From assembly GCF_003340475.1 (NCBI RefSeq), contig NZ_QBKA01000002.1, positions 62,001 through 126,000 of the forward strand: a stretch of 64,000 bases of DNA, in the 5' to 3' direction. The translations under genes and the position numbers were made by a program. The notes under the pieces were generated by a model. That model saw only the letters and a list, made by a program, of their open reading frames with translations. It ran no database searches and was not told the DNA's origin. The stretch comes from Alteripontixanthobacter maritimus. Its GTDB lineage: Bacteria; Pseudomonadota; Alphaproteobacteria; Sphingomonadales; Sphingomonadaceae. Numbering within the stretch: the first letter of the stretch is position 1; each line of letters starts with the position of its first letter. Positions 5,374 through 14,235 of the stretch are shown piece after piece.

Positions 5374-7530
5374 TCAACCCCTCGGTGAAGTTTCGCCCAT
5401 CGCTTCCGCCTGCATTCGCTCCACCTCTTCAGGTGTAAAGATCCGCCCCCCTGCAGCAATCAGCACGCGGTCTGCTGCAGCGATCGTCTCCGCCCGGTGT
5501 GCAATTACGATGCGCGTCATCCCTAGACTGTTCACGGTTTCGTTGACAACAGCCTCTGTCGCGGCATCCAGGTGGGCAGTGCCCTCGTCCATAATCAATA
5601 GTTTCGGACGGCGATAAAGGGCGCGCGCCAACAGCACACGTTGTTTTTGGCCGCCGGACAGCGCGGACCCCATGTCGCCTACCAGGCTTTCGTATTGCAT
5701 CGGCATTGCCAGAATCTCTTGTTCGATGGCGGCCGCCCGAGCAGCTTCGGCGATGCGGTCCATATCGGGCGCCTCATCGAACAGCGCGATATTGTCGGCG
5801 ATCGAGCCTGCAAACAACGTATCGTCCTGCAGCACCGCTCCCACCTGCTCGTGAAAGCTTTTGTACCCAAATCTATCCAGTGTCTGACCATCGACCAGCA
5901 TTTCCCCGCTGTCGGGCTCGACAAGGCCAAGCAGGATCTTGACCAGCGTGGACTTACCTCCGCCGGACGGGCCGGTGATTGCCACATGCTCTCCCGGCTC
6001 CACGGTCAGGTTTACACCGTCCAGCACCATCGGATCATTGGGTGCGTATCGAAAGCGGATATCCTTCAATTCAATCTTTCCGCGCAGTTCTGTATGCGCC
6101 TCGGCGCTCAATCCGAAGCTCACGTCTTCGTTGGAAAGCGCGATATCGGAGAGCCTCTCGAGGTGCAGGCCTATCATACGGAACGCGATGAATTGATCGA
6201 CCAGCCCGGCTGATTTCTGGGTAAATTGTGTCTTGTAGGCCATGTAGGCGAATACCATGCCGACGCTGAATCCGCCTTCAAGCACGAAGCCGATGGCGAG
6301 AAAGACGGTCACGATATTTTCGATGCCAAACAGAAGGCCGTTGGCGGTTTGCTGCCAGATACCGATACGCGCCTGTCGTACATCGGCGTTGACGTTGTCG
6401 GTAAGCTTTCCCTGCCAGACCGCATGCCGGAGTGTTTCACGGTTGAACAGCCGAAGTGCCGTCATTCCGCGCAGCGTTTCGATGAGCGTTGTCTGTTCCG
6501 CTGCACCGGTGGTTATGGTTTCCTCGATCGCATCGCGCTCGAAAGCAAAGGAGATGATTCGAACCAGCAAGTATATGGTGAAGGCCGCCAAGGCGATCAG
6601 CGCCAGAGTAGCGCTGTAGAAAAACATGACGGTCAATGTGAGAATCGCCATGATGCCATCGATCAGCGCTGCAATCGCTCCAGTCAGAAGCAGGTCCTGG
6701 ATCGGGCTGATCGACTGGAAGCGGGAAAGGATATCACCAACATGGCGCTTCTCGAACCAGTCGATCGGAAGACGAAACAGGCGCCGGGCAATATTGCTGG
6801 CAAGGCCATATCCAAGCGACGTGCCTGCCCACAGCAGAACGAATGATCGCAGCAGGTTCGCTGCGACATTGATCAGCATGAACAGGCCGAAGCCGAGCGC
6901 CAGCACAATCAGAAGATCGCGGTCCTGCGAAGGCAGAACGCGGTCGATCGCCAGTTGCATGTAATAGGGGGATGCGAGCACAAACGCCTGCAGCACTATG
7001 CTCAACAAAAGCGTCTGCACGAGAGCACGTTTCAGCCCGGTCATGCTGCCCCAGAGCTGTGAAAGGCGCAATCGTTCGCGATTATCCTGCCGGTCGAAAT
7101 CGGCAGTAGGACGCAGTTCGAGAGCTACCCCGCTGAAATGTCTGGATACCTCCTGCAGCGGCAGCCATTTGGTGTTGCTGGCAGGATTGTGGATGAGCGC
7201 CCGCCCACGCTCTACCTTTTCCAGAACGACGTAGTGGTTGAGATCCCAGTGCAGCACGGCCGGAAGATGCAGATTGCCAAGTTCTTCCAGCGGTAGCTTG
7301 ACGGCGCGTGGAGACAACCCGATGCGGTCTCCAATCGCCATCAGGGCTTTAAGCGGAGCCCCGCGCATGGAAACGGCGAAACGCCGGCGCATCGAGCCGA
7401 GATCGATGCGAAAGCCGTGATAGTTGGCGATCATTGCCAAGCTGGCGATTCCGCATTCCGCAACTTCGGTCTGGCGTATCAGCTTGACTCGGCCTTGCGA
7501 GAAAAAGCCGAGCTGGAGTGGACTGCTCAT
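5374..7530 (-). CDS. C39-peptidase-containing ABC exporter (CvaB-type)
   Basis: 718 residues with the full plan of a peptidase-containing ABC transporter: an N-terminal C39 domain (residues about 15-140; Gln20 and Cys26 in QTEVAECG, His99 in NHYVVL), a membrane domain of six helices (about 165-440), and a C-terminal ATPase with Walker A GPSGGGKST (about 520), signature LSGGQ (about 624), Walker B LLIMDEGTAHLD (about 644) and H-loop His678. It should cleave double-glycine leaders in the cytoplasm and export the peptides through the inner membrane with HlyD and an outer-membrane TolC-type partner not encoded here. The third C39 triad position, normally Asp in DPA, is Asn115 in HNPAS. The gene follows hlyD with no gap. 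Natural substrates are the two precursors at 2540-2958. Confidence 0.95.
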   Translation of the reverse strand: MSSPLQLGFFSQGRVKLIRQTEVAECGIASLAMIANYHGFRIDLGSMRRRFAVSMRGAPLKALMAIGDRIGLSPRAVKLPLEELGNLHLPAVLHWDLNHYVVLEKVERGRALIHNPASNTKWLPLQEVSRHFSGVALELRPTADFDRQDNRERLRLSQLWGSMTGLKRALVQTLLLSIVLQAFVLASPYYMQLAIDRVLPSQDRDLLIVLALGFGLFMLINVAANLLRSFVLLWAGTSLGYGLASNIARRLFRLPIDWFEKRHVGDILSRFQSISPIQDLLLTGAIAALIDGIMAILTLTVMFFYSATLALIALAAFTIYLLVRIISFAFERDAIEETITTGAAEQTTLIETLRGMTALRLFNRETLRHAVWQGKLTDNVNADVRQARIGIWQQTANGLLFGIENIVTVFLAIGFVLEGGFSVGMVFAYMAYKTQFTQKSAGLVDQFIAFRMIGLHLERLSDIALSNEDVSFGLSAEAHTELRGKIELKDIRFRYAPNDPMVLDGVNLTVEPGEHVAITGPSGGGKSTLVKILLGLVEPDSGEMLVDGQTLDRFGYKSFHEQVGAVLQDDTLFAGSIADNIALFDEAPDMDRIAEAARAAAIEQEILAMPMQYESLVGDMGSALSGGQKQRVLLARALYRRPKLLIMDEGTAHLDAATEAVVNETVNSLGMTRIVIAHRAETIAAADRVLIAAGGRIFTPEEVERMQAEAMGETSPRG

Positions 7531-8760
7531 CTACCGCTTCCCGACGGCAAAAAGCGGTTCGAAGAGCCAGCGGATAAGGCTCTGCTCTTCCGTGGTTATG
7601 CGCGCGGTCAGGGTCATGCCGGCGATCAGTTCTTCTTCGTTGCCATAGGCCTCGATGCTGTCCTGCTCCATCGCCACCGTTACGATATAGACCGGTACTC
7701 TGACACCGGAATTGTCCGACTGAACTACGGGCGCGTTGGTGATATCGAGTATTCGGCCCGGAACGGTCCCGAAACGTTGGTAAGGAAAGGCGTCGGGTGC
7801 CAGGCTGACCTCTTGACCAACTTCCAGAAAGCCGATTGCAGCAGAAGGTACATACAGTTCGGCGCGCAATTCCGACCCGCTTGGCACAATCAGCATGATG
7901 GGTGACTGGGGAGTGACCGCCTGACCTGATCGTGCGGTAAGTGCGGTGACCGCGCCTGCGATCGGGGCTGCCAGACTGTAAGCATCCGAGGCTTCGGCCG
8001 ATGTTCGCCGCTGCAGAATATCGGATCGCTCGCCGGACAAGGCGGCAATCTGTGCATCATTCGCGGCACTCGTTTGCCGCATAGCTGCTTGCGCTTCGGA
8101 AATCGCGGCTCGGCGTGTTGCCAATGTTTGCTGCATCTGGCCAAGTTGCTGCTGGCGGAGCAGGAAAGTTTCCTCGCGCTGAAGCAAATCCTGCCGGCTG
8201 ATGAAACCGCGCTCCACAATGGGCCGCGCCCGCTCAAGTTCCCGGCGCGCCGTTTCGACAAGACCTTGCTGTACGCCGATCTGCCCGTTCAGACTGGCAA
8301 TTTCGGCTTCGAGCCCGGCGATACGATTACTGAGTTGCTGACGTTCGGCAGCTTCTGCCGCGCGAATGCTTTTCTGCCGCAAACGCAGATCGTTCTCCTG
8401 CGTCGACAACGATGCCAAAATCTGCGCCGAAGTGTTGCCGCCACCAGCAAGGTCCTCGCCAGTGCGGATCAACGCAAGACGCTCGCCGCTTGCAATCTGC
8501 TGTCCCTGGGAGACCGACAAGCTCTCGATGACGCCGGGGCGGGTCGGCACAATCTGCGCAACGCCCCCCTCTGGAACGATGATACCTGTCACAGTCTCTA
8601 TCCGTGAATAGCTTGCAATCGACAGAAAGAAGATCGCAGCGGCGACGATGAGAAAGAAAAGGCCGCCAATCGCCTGCCAGGAAACAGGCAATGCCATTTG
8701 CACATCGCCATGAAGTTTGTCCGAGCGATGTTCGAGCGCTTCCTTACGAAACAAGTCCAT
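7531..8760 (-). CDS. HlyD-family periplasmic adaptor (CvaA-type)
   Basis: 409 residues from the ATG at 8760 (MDLFRKEALEHR); a GTG five codons upstream is less likely. One N-terminal transmembrane helix (about residues 32-52) is followed by a barrel-sandwich half (GVIESLSVSQGQQIASGERL), a long alpha-helical hairpin coiled coil (about 90-240, rich in Gln, Glu and Arg), the second lipoyl half (YSLAAPIAGAVTALTARSGQAV) and a beta-barrel. This is the membrane-fusion subunit that links the ABC exporter to an outer-membrane channel in type I secretion. Its stop directly abuts the exporter ATG, so the two are one operon. It is divergent from the LuxR-type gene at 9053. Confidence 0.93.
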   Translation of the reverse strand: MDLFRKEALEHRSDKLHGDVQMALPVSWQAIGGLFFLIVAAAIFFLSIASYSRIETVTGIIVPEGGVAQIVPTRPGVIESLSVSQGQQIASGERLALIRTGEDLAGGGNTSAQILASLSTQENDLRLRQKSIRAAEAAERQQLSNRIAGLEAEIASLNGQIGVQQGLVETARRELERARPIVERGFISRQDLLQREETFLLRQQQLGQMQQTLATRRAAISEAQAAMRQTSAANDAQIAALSGERSDILQRRTSAEASDAYSLAAPIAGAVTALTARSGQAVTPQSPIMLIVPSGSELRAELYVPSAAIGFLEVGQEVSLAPDAFPYQRFGTVPGRILDITNAPVVQSDNSGVRVPVYIVTVAMEQDSIEAYGNEEELIAGMTLTARITTEEQSLIRWLFEPLFAVGKR

Positions 8761-9052
8761 GCCCCGAAAAAGCACGAAACAAAAAAATCTGCAATAATCA
8801 TCGTGTGCGAAGGTCTTCTAGACTGATGCTCACGCGATTGTCTTGTTTCGTCAGGCCTGGCGAGATGCCTATCGGCTCCAGCAATGCTGGAAGTGCAAGA
8901 GAGGTTCGAATAACAAACAGCGATATAGCACAATAAATCGGAGTTGACGGGCCACAGGATGGCTCTTTTCCATAGCACCTCAAGGCTTACATCTCTCGTG
9001 ACTGCCATTGGGTGATTCTGCTTGGCGCGTCGCAATATGCTAAGCCGGTTGC

Positions 9053-10819
9053 ATGACCGATGACGGCAGAACAAGGGATCGACTGGTAGCGGCGCTATAC
9101 ACCGCCGCCATTCACCCCCATCGGCTTTCGGACTATCTACGGGCGTGGGACGATTTCATTCTGAAACGTCATGTGAAGCATGGCGGAAGGAATTTGCGCG
9201 AGGTCGTGTTGGCGCAGGCATTGGCGGACGACGTATTTCCGGCCCACGAATTATTCGAATTGAAGCGACAGCAAAAACGCGCCGAAAATGCGTCTGGATC
9301 GTGGGTAGGCGCCGAAACTACGCTCGGGATCGCGGTGGATGAAAGCATCTGCGAGTGTGATCCCCGTACCGCGACCAAATTTGGCATAATGGCTGGTGAA
9401 CCGCTTTCATGCCTATCTCTCGAAGCTACCGCTACAGGACGCCTGCGAGAAGCGATACGTGACGTTACCGGCGCAAAGCAGTCCGCCTTTTCGCCATTCA
9501 TCGTCATAATCTATGATGGCGACGGACATCCCGTCCCATTCTTCTGTGAACGTGCAAACCACCAAAGCGTGCAGAGGTCGGGCCGTATGTCCGATCCACT
9601 AGCGCCTGCCTTAATCCTGCGGTCGTGCGTTACCGAGTGGAATGAATTCGGTTCGGACCTGCTAGTCGAAGCTTTCGGGCTGACGCAGGCGGAGGTCGAA
9701 ATACTCAAATCACTCTGCGGCGGCATGAACACTGCGGATATAGCCGAAGAGCGAGGGCGTTCGCCGGAAACCGTTAGGCGCCAGATCAAGGCTATCATGG
9801 CCAAGTCCGACATCCATTCACAAAGCGATCTGATGAGGCTGGTTACGGGCATCCTGAATTTGTGCGGCCATCGCACGCGACAACTGCCAGCAGGCGCATC
9901 GGCGGCCTTCGCCCCAAACGATGGCTATCTCTTCGATCAAAGCGATGTCGGCGGTGGAAGGCAGGTCGAGTATATTCGATATGGCGACCTGAAAGGCGTG
10001 CCGGTGTTGCTGTTTCAGCCCAACAGCCTGCCGATCATGCCGCACAGCTTCGTCGCAGCCGCCAAACGAAGCGGCCTTCAGATCGTGGCGCCGTTCAAGC
10101 CGGGCGCATTGGGCTCTTCGCAGCAAGAAGTGTTCGATCCATATGCCCATGCAAGCGATGCATCCAAAATCATGGAGCAGCTGGAGTTTTCGGAATATTG
10201 GGTCGTCGGGCACAATATGGGAGGGATCTATGCCCTGATGGCTGCCGCGCAGGCCCCGGCGCGTGTGGGTGGAATTGCCATGATAGACACCGGCGCTCCG
10301 ATCAGGGACGAACGAAGTATCAGGCAGATGCCGCCGACCGCCTACCGGACTTTCTCCGCAGCCCGCGACGCGCCGGAAATGCTTTATCCACCCTATGCGA
10401 TCGCTGCCGACCTCTTCTTCTCAGACGCTCAGGGACGGGCGGAGATTATGCAATTGGCACATGCGGAATCGGCAACCGATCTTTCTCTGCTCGAAGATCC
10501 TGCCATCCGGCAATGCGTCGAACATAATCTGGAATACACGCTTTCCGATGCAACGCGGGCGGTCGACGATCTCGTCCTCTGGATGCAGGACTGGACGCCG
10601 TGGCTGCAAAAGATCGGGCCGGATTGCCCGGCCCTTATGCTGCACGGGGAAGCGCATGACTGGCTTCCGTTTGGCGACGTTGCACGGTTCGCGAAAATGC
10701 ACCCCAACATACAGGTTGCCAGGATCGAGGGCGCGGGACAGCTCGGTCTCTATGCGCAGCCCGAATTCGTGCTCGATAGGCTTGCAGCTGCGATGACGCA
10801 CCGATCCTGCTCTGATTGA
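9053..10819 (+). CDS. LuxR-type regulator fused to a degenerate alpha/beta-hydrolase domain
   Basis: 588 residues in three parts: an N-terminal PAS-like region (1-200) of unknown fold, a LuxR-type helix-turn-helix (about 205-268: FGLTQAEVEILKSLCGGMNTADIA, SPETVRRQIKAI), and a C-terminal alpha/beta-hydrolase fold (about 300-588). The hydrolase has lost its catalytic residues: the nucleophile elbow reads GHNMGG (Asn388 for Ser) and the histidine loop reads GAGQLGLY (Gln563 for His). The domain is therefore probably a ligand sensor, not an enzyme, controlling the DNA-binding part. It is divergent from the hlyD/exporter operon with 292 bp between, so it may regulate export, or the hydrolase cluster downstream. 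The target is inferred. Confidence 0.85.
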   Translation: MTDDGRTRDRLVAALYTAAIHPHRLSDYLRAWDDFILKRHVKHGGRNLREVVLAQALADDVFPAHELFELKRQQKRAENASGSWVGAETTLGIAVDESICECDPRTATKFGIMAGEPLSCLSLEATATGRLREAIRDVTGAKQSAFSPFIVIIYDGDGHPVPFFCERANHQSVQRSGRMSDPLAPALILRSCVTEWNEFGSDLLVEAFGLTQAEVEILKSLCGGMNTADIAEERGRSPETVRRQIKAIMAKSDIHSQSDLMRLVTGILNLCGHRTRQLPAGASAAFAPNDGYLFDQSDVGGGRQVEYIRYGDLKGVPVLLFQPNSLPIMPHSFVAAAKRSGLQIVAPFKPGALGSSQQEVFDPYAHASDASKIMEQLEFSEYWVVGHNMGGIYALMAAAQAPARVGGIAMIDTGAPIRDERSIRQMPPTAYRTFSAARDAPEMLYPPYAIAADLFFSDAQGRAEIMQLAHAESATDLSLLEDPAIRQCVEHNLEYTLSDATRAVDDLVLWMQDWTPWLQKIGPDCPALMLHGEAHDWLPFGDVARFAKMHPNIQVARIEGAGQLGLYAQPEFVLDRLAAAMTHRSCSD

Positions 10820-10921
10820 TGCCTGTGCGGTGCGTTACCCAAACGGGTCATGACCGGTCGCTTCTCGTCAGCTTACATCCGGGTCGAAACTTGTCCGACT
10901 CAGGCTAACAGGAGCGAGCAC

Positions 10922-11380
10922 ATGTCCGATGTCAGATTGGAAGACGGCGTAGTCGCGGTGGAAGGTCACCTTCGTGTCGAAGGCCCGGATATCAAACTGG
11001 ATGAGCGAACTCGGCGCGACCCGGAAAACTCGGCGCGCCATCGTAGAGCGCTTGTCCATGGTTCGAACGATGAGCTGATCGTAAACTTTGCAAACGACTT
11101 CAACAGTGTAACGATCAATGCGCGGGACGATGCTGCCATCCGGCTGAAGGGCGGTACCATTCACCTGGATGGCGATACGAGAGTGCAGGACCTCGAACTC
11201 GCAACGATCATCAGGATGCTGCTCGAAGAACGGCGCTCAATCATGGCGGCGATCAACGGTATCGAGCGCCATCTCGGTATGCCGGTCAGTATTCTGAACA
11301 GCGAGATCGACATACCCGATATCGATACGGACATCGATATCGACCTTCCCAGACCGCGTATTCCGCGTCCGCGCATATAG
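10922..11380 (+). CDS. Hypothetical protein with an Asp/Ile and Pro/Arg repeat tail
   Basis: 152 residues from an ATG at 10922 preceded by AGGAG; an upstream in-frame start at 10850 has no such signal. The N-terminal half is beta-rich and repetitive in character (VEGHLRVEGPDIKLDERT, NSVTINARDDAAIRLKGGTIHLDGD). The C-terminus is low-complexity, alternating Asp and Ile and then ending PRPRIPRPRI. I recognise no family. It is the first gene of a plus-strand run with an endonuclease/phosphatase-fold protein and a class 3 lipase. Confidence 0.75.
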   Translation: MSDVRLEDGVVAVEGHLRVEGPDIKLDERTRRDPENSARHRRALVHGSNDELIVNFANDFNSVTINARDDAAIRLKGGTIHLDGDTRVQDLELATIIRMLLEERRSIMAAINGIERHLGMPVSILNSEIDIPDIDTDIDIDLPRPRIPRPRI

Positions 11381-11425
11381 GCCGGACGCCCGAAAGCAGA
11401 TCAATCCAATCGAAGGGAAAGCGCA

Positions 11426-12658
11426 ATGTCCTTTGCCCGAATAGCACGCCGGATCGACCCGGTTGTGCCTGCATCGCGGCTATCCAGCCTGCTGCGCCAA
11501 CATACCGGCGAGCGCCCGCTGACCTCGCTTGGAGAGGTGGAACGACGCCATTCTCATCCCGGCCGTTCGCAGCAGCGTTTCCTGATCCTGAACACCTATT
11601 TGATGGACGTCTTGTGGGGTGACGGGGAGAAGCCGGCCGTCGACGTTCGGGACGGCGAGACCGGTACCTACACCGCTGAAAATTACGACCTCGTCTGCCT
11701 GAACGAAGTCTGGCACCGCGAAGAGCGACACGACCTGCTTGGCCGCTGGCCGAATAGTGCGCACATTCGCCACAAAAGCGGTGGGCGTGGCACGAATTTG
11801 AGAACAATGCTCGCCTCGGCGGGGCTGGTGACGATCTCCCGCGACTTCGAAATAGTCGCAAGCCACTTCCACGAATATATTGCGGATAGCGGGCAGGACC
11901 GGTTGGCTGGGAAGGGCTGCTTGTTGACGGTACTGACAGTGCCCGGTGCCGCATCTGCCGTCCCGAGTTCTCTCAACCTTTACAATACGCATTTTCAGGC
12001 AGGCGGATCGGATCGGTTCCGTCAGGTCATGGAACTTGCAAGGTTCATTGCCCGGACCCGGGATCAAGTGCGCGGCGATCTTGGCCGACCCGGTCGAAGG
12101 GGTTTGAACGGTATTGTGCTCGCAGGCGATTTCAACATCGACCGGCACACCGACGCGCAAGTCGACGTCGATCGCCTGTATGAAGAGTTCCGGGAATATC
12201 CCGCTTACCTTCGCGATGCCATGCGGCACGATGTGCAAGAGGATGGATCGTTTGGAGAACGCACTGCGCGCAAAAGCGAATATCAGTTCCTGAGAGACAT
12301 AATGCGCGCCCTGGGCCTGCGCGATTTGTGGGTATGGCGCAATGGATCGCCGGGACACACATCGGATGTCCATCTGCGGCAGATCGGCGAAATCATTTGC
12401 CGGCCCGACCCTTCGAACCCCGGATTGTGTGACGATGCTTATGACGCAGCGTCGCTAGGCACGGATCCGCAAAGCACGGCGATCGACTACATCTTTGTTT
12501 CGCAAACGACCGACGCAATGAGCTTCAGCATGGATTTTACGCGCCCGCGTCGCCCGCGCACGGCTCGCAATCCGCGTGCGCCGGATTACCTCGATATCGC
12601 GTGGCTATCCGATCACCTCGGGATTTCCACCGACATCCTGATCAGTCCGCGACCGTGA
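11426..12658 (+). CDS. Endonuclease/exonuclease/phosphatase-fold protein (sphingomyelinase-like)
   Basis: 410 residues with the core motifs of the DNase I/neutral sphingomyelinase superfamily: LILNTYLM, LVCLNEVWH (metal-binding Glu), LYNTHFQA (catalytic His), LAGDFNID (Asn-Asp pair), a late DYIFVS, and LSDHLG (catalytic Asp-His). The order and spacing fit a metal-dependent phosphodiesterase. The YNTHFQ strand and long insertions resemble bacterial sphingomyelinase C more than DNA-repair exonuclease III, but the substrate is not certain. No clear signal peptide is seen, which argues against a classically secreted toxin. The following lipase gene begins 8 bases after its stop. Confidence 0.85.
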   Translation: MSFARIARRIDPVVPASRLSSLLRQHTGERPLTSLGEVERRHSHPGRSQQRFLILNTYLMDVLWGDGEKPAVDVRDGETGTYTAENYDLVCLNEVWHREERHDLLGRWPNSAHIRHKSGGRGTNLRTMLASAGLVTISRDFEIVASHFHEYIADSGQDRLAGKGCLLTVLTVPGAASAVPSSLNLYNTHFQAGGSDRFRQVMELARFIARTRDQVRGDLGRPGRRGLNGIVLAGDFNIDRHTDAQVDVDRLYEEFREYPAYLRDAMRHDVQEDGSFGERTARKSEYQFLRDIMRALGLRDLWVWRNGSPGHTSDVHLRQIGEIICRPDPSNPGLCDDAYDAASLGTDPQSTAIDYIFVSQTTDAMSFSMDFTRPRRPRTARNPRAPDYLDIAWLSDHLGISTDILISPRP

Positions 12659-12666
12659 GTTGATCG

Positions 12667-13647
12667 ATGGTTTTGGCAGATACCCTCACGCTCGACGCTG
12701 GTGAATGGGAAAAAGGTCTCGTTCTCGCCCTGCTGTGTGCCATCGCCTACGATACGGACAACGCGTCGCGCCAGCGTAGGTTCGCCCGTATGGGCTTCGT
12801 GGAAAGGGGCAGCGTCAATCTCGGCATCAGCGCGATCAGCGGTCTCGATGCCTATTTCCTCGAACGGGGCGACGACAGGATCATCGTCTTTCGCGGATCG
12901 CAGGAGGCGGTCGACTGGTTCCACAATGCGCGCGCGGGCAAACGGCGTTTCGATGGTGTGAGGGTTCATCGCGGGTTCGCAGATTCGGCTGGGATATTCA
13001 AAGGTGCGTTTTTGCGGCGGCGGGCGCTCTTTACGGGAAGCCCGAACATCTGGTTGACTGGTCATAGTCTTGGCGGCGCCGTTGCGCAGCTCGCCGCATA
13101 TTCCCTTGCGCTGACGGGCCGCAATATTGCCAACATTACCACTTTCGGCGCTCCGCGTGTCGGCGGCCCGCTCCGATGGGTCACCCCGTATCGCTCGCTG
13201 GGTCTGGGGCGGGTAACCTCGCGCTGGGTGAACGACCGGGATTTCGTTCCGCGGCTGCCCTTCTTCGTTCCTGGCATACGACCCGATGCGGGCTGGGCGC
13301 ATACCGGTCCCCAGAACTATATCGATCTCGGCTCCTCGACGGTCCATTTCGGTGATACGCGGGTCCTGTTTCCGCCGGCACATGCCGTTGCAGCTTTGGC
13401 TCATCACCCGATCGTCGGATTCGGGACCGGCGAAACCAGTGGGTATGTCCGCAATATCTGTCGTCTGATGCCGGCTGGTCGGCGCATGGCGTTGCAGGAA
13501 TCTGCCGATGCAAGCTTGCGCGAAAGCCTGGATGGACTTGCCCGTTTGACGGATGGCGATGCTCCGCCCGCGAGCAGCCTTTCCGCTTTCACGCCCGTTT
13601 ATCGCCGACGGCCGACACTGGCCGAAACAGCCATTCATTTTCGATGA
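12667..13647 (+). CDS. Class 3 lipase family protein
   Basis: 326 residues with the Lipase_3 pattern: DRIIVFRGSQEAVDWFHNA (oxyanion-side strand), VHRGF, the nucleophile elbow TGHSLGGAVAQLAA with Ser134, TTFGAPRVGG, and WVNDRDFVPRLP with the acid Asp. The catalytic His is probably in the stretch after residue 215. It should hydrolyse acylglycerols or related esters. There is no signal peptide; with its upstream phosphodiesterase-like neighbour (8-nt gap) it may act on membrane lipids or a modified lipid. Similar lipases occur as effectors, but no secretion-system gene is nearby to support that. Confidence 0.88.
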   Translation: MVLADTLTLDAGEWEKGLVLALLCAIAYDTDNASRQRRFARMGFVERGSVNLGISAISGLDAYFLERGDDRIIVFRGSQEAVDWFHNARAGKRRFDGVRVHRGFADSAGIFKGAFLRRRALFTGSPNIWLTGHSLGGAVAQLAAYSLALTGRNIANITTFGAPRVGGPLRWVTPYRSLGLGRVTSRWVNDRDFVPRLPFFVPGIRPDAGWAHTGPQNYIDLGSSTVHFGDTRVLFPPAHAVAALAHHPIVGFGTGETSGYVRNICRLMPAGRRMALQESADASLRESLDGLARLTDGDAPPASSLSAFTPVYRRRPTLAETAIHFR

Positions 13648-13659
13648 AAGGAACCGATC

Positions 13660-14106
13660 ATGCCGCTTTTACAACGTAGGCAAAGGGAAACCATCGGCGG
13701 CCTGCGCGTCGTCATCAAACCGTTGGCACACGATTATGGCGAGTATTTCAAGCGATACGGGTGCCTGGTCACGATCCGCGCGAGACGGCGCAGACGTCAG
13801 GCGGCAGGGTGCACCGTGGCAATCCATAATCACTATTTCGGAAGCTTTCCTACAGGAGCACCGGGAAGCAGACCCACGATCGCCCTGTTGAGCGAAGATG
13901 GGACCCGATCCGAAAATGCCCGGCGGACCCGCCTTTCGCAGTACCGGATATTTGCAGGCAGCTCGCCCGCCCCGACCGGCGATTTTCCCGTTCGCGGAGT
14001 TTATATCCAAGTGGCTATTCGCATTGCGGACGACGAAAGGTACTTCACGTTCACGCGCGGCGAGGTACCCGCATCCTTCGACCGGAGACGCACCTTGTAT
14101 CTGTAG
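13660..14106 (+). CDS. Hypothetical protein, 148 residues
   Basis: Follows the lipase gene by 12 bases with GAAAGGA before its ATG. The protein is basic with an Arg-rich stretch (RARRRRRQ, about residues 40-47) and beta-type segments such as VYIQVAIRIADDERYFTFT. No recognised domain, signal peptide or membrane helix. Its place in the operon with the lipase and phosphodiesterase-like genes suggests a shared, unknown role. Confidence 0.65.
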   Translation: MPLLQRRQRETIGGLRVVIKPLAHDYGEYFKRYGCLVTIRARRRRRQAAGCTVAIHNHYFGSFPTGAPGSRPTIALLSEDGTRSENARRTRLSQYRIFAGSSPAPTGDFPVRGVYIQVAIRIADDERYFTFTRGEVPASFDRRRTLYL

Positions 14107-14235
14107 GGCGGCTGCGAGTTTTAGGAGCTGATTCCAGCTCTCGTCCTCGTTCGGCAAGGCTGCGCCGATTTTAGGTTGCCGGCCAGATACGGTAGCAGGT
14201 TCGGACCGTAAGCTCTCGTCAGCCGTTACTCTGGC

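Noticed and set aside
5641-6846. Plus-strand frames of 190 and 206 codons opposite the exporter gene
   Set aside because: They mirror the exporter reading frame in complementary strand and show no domain.
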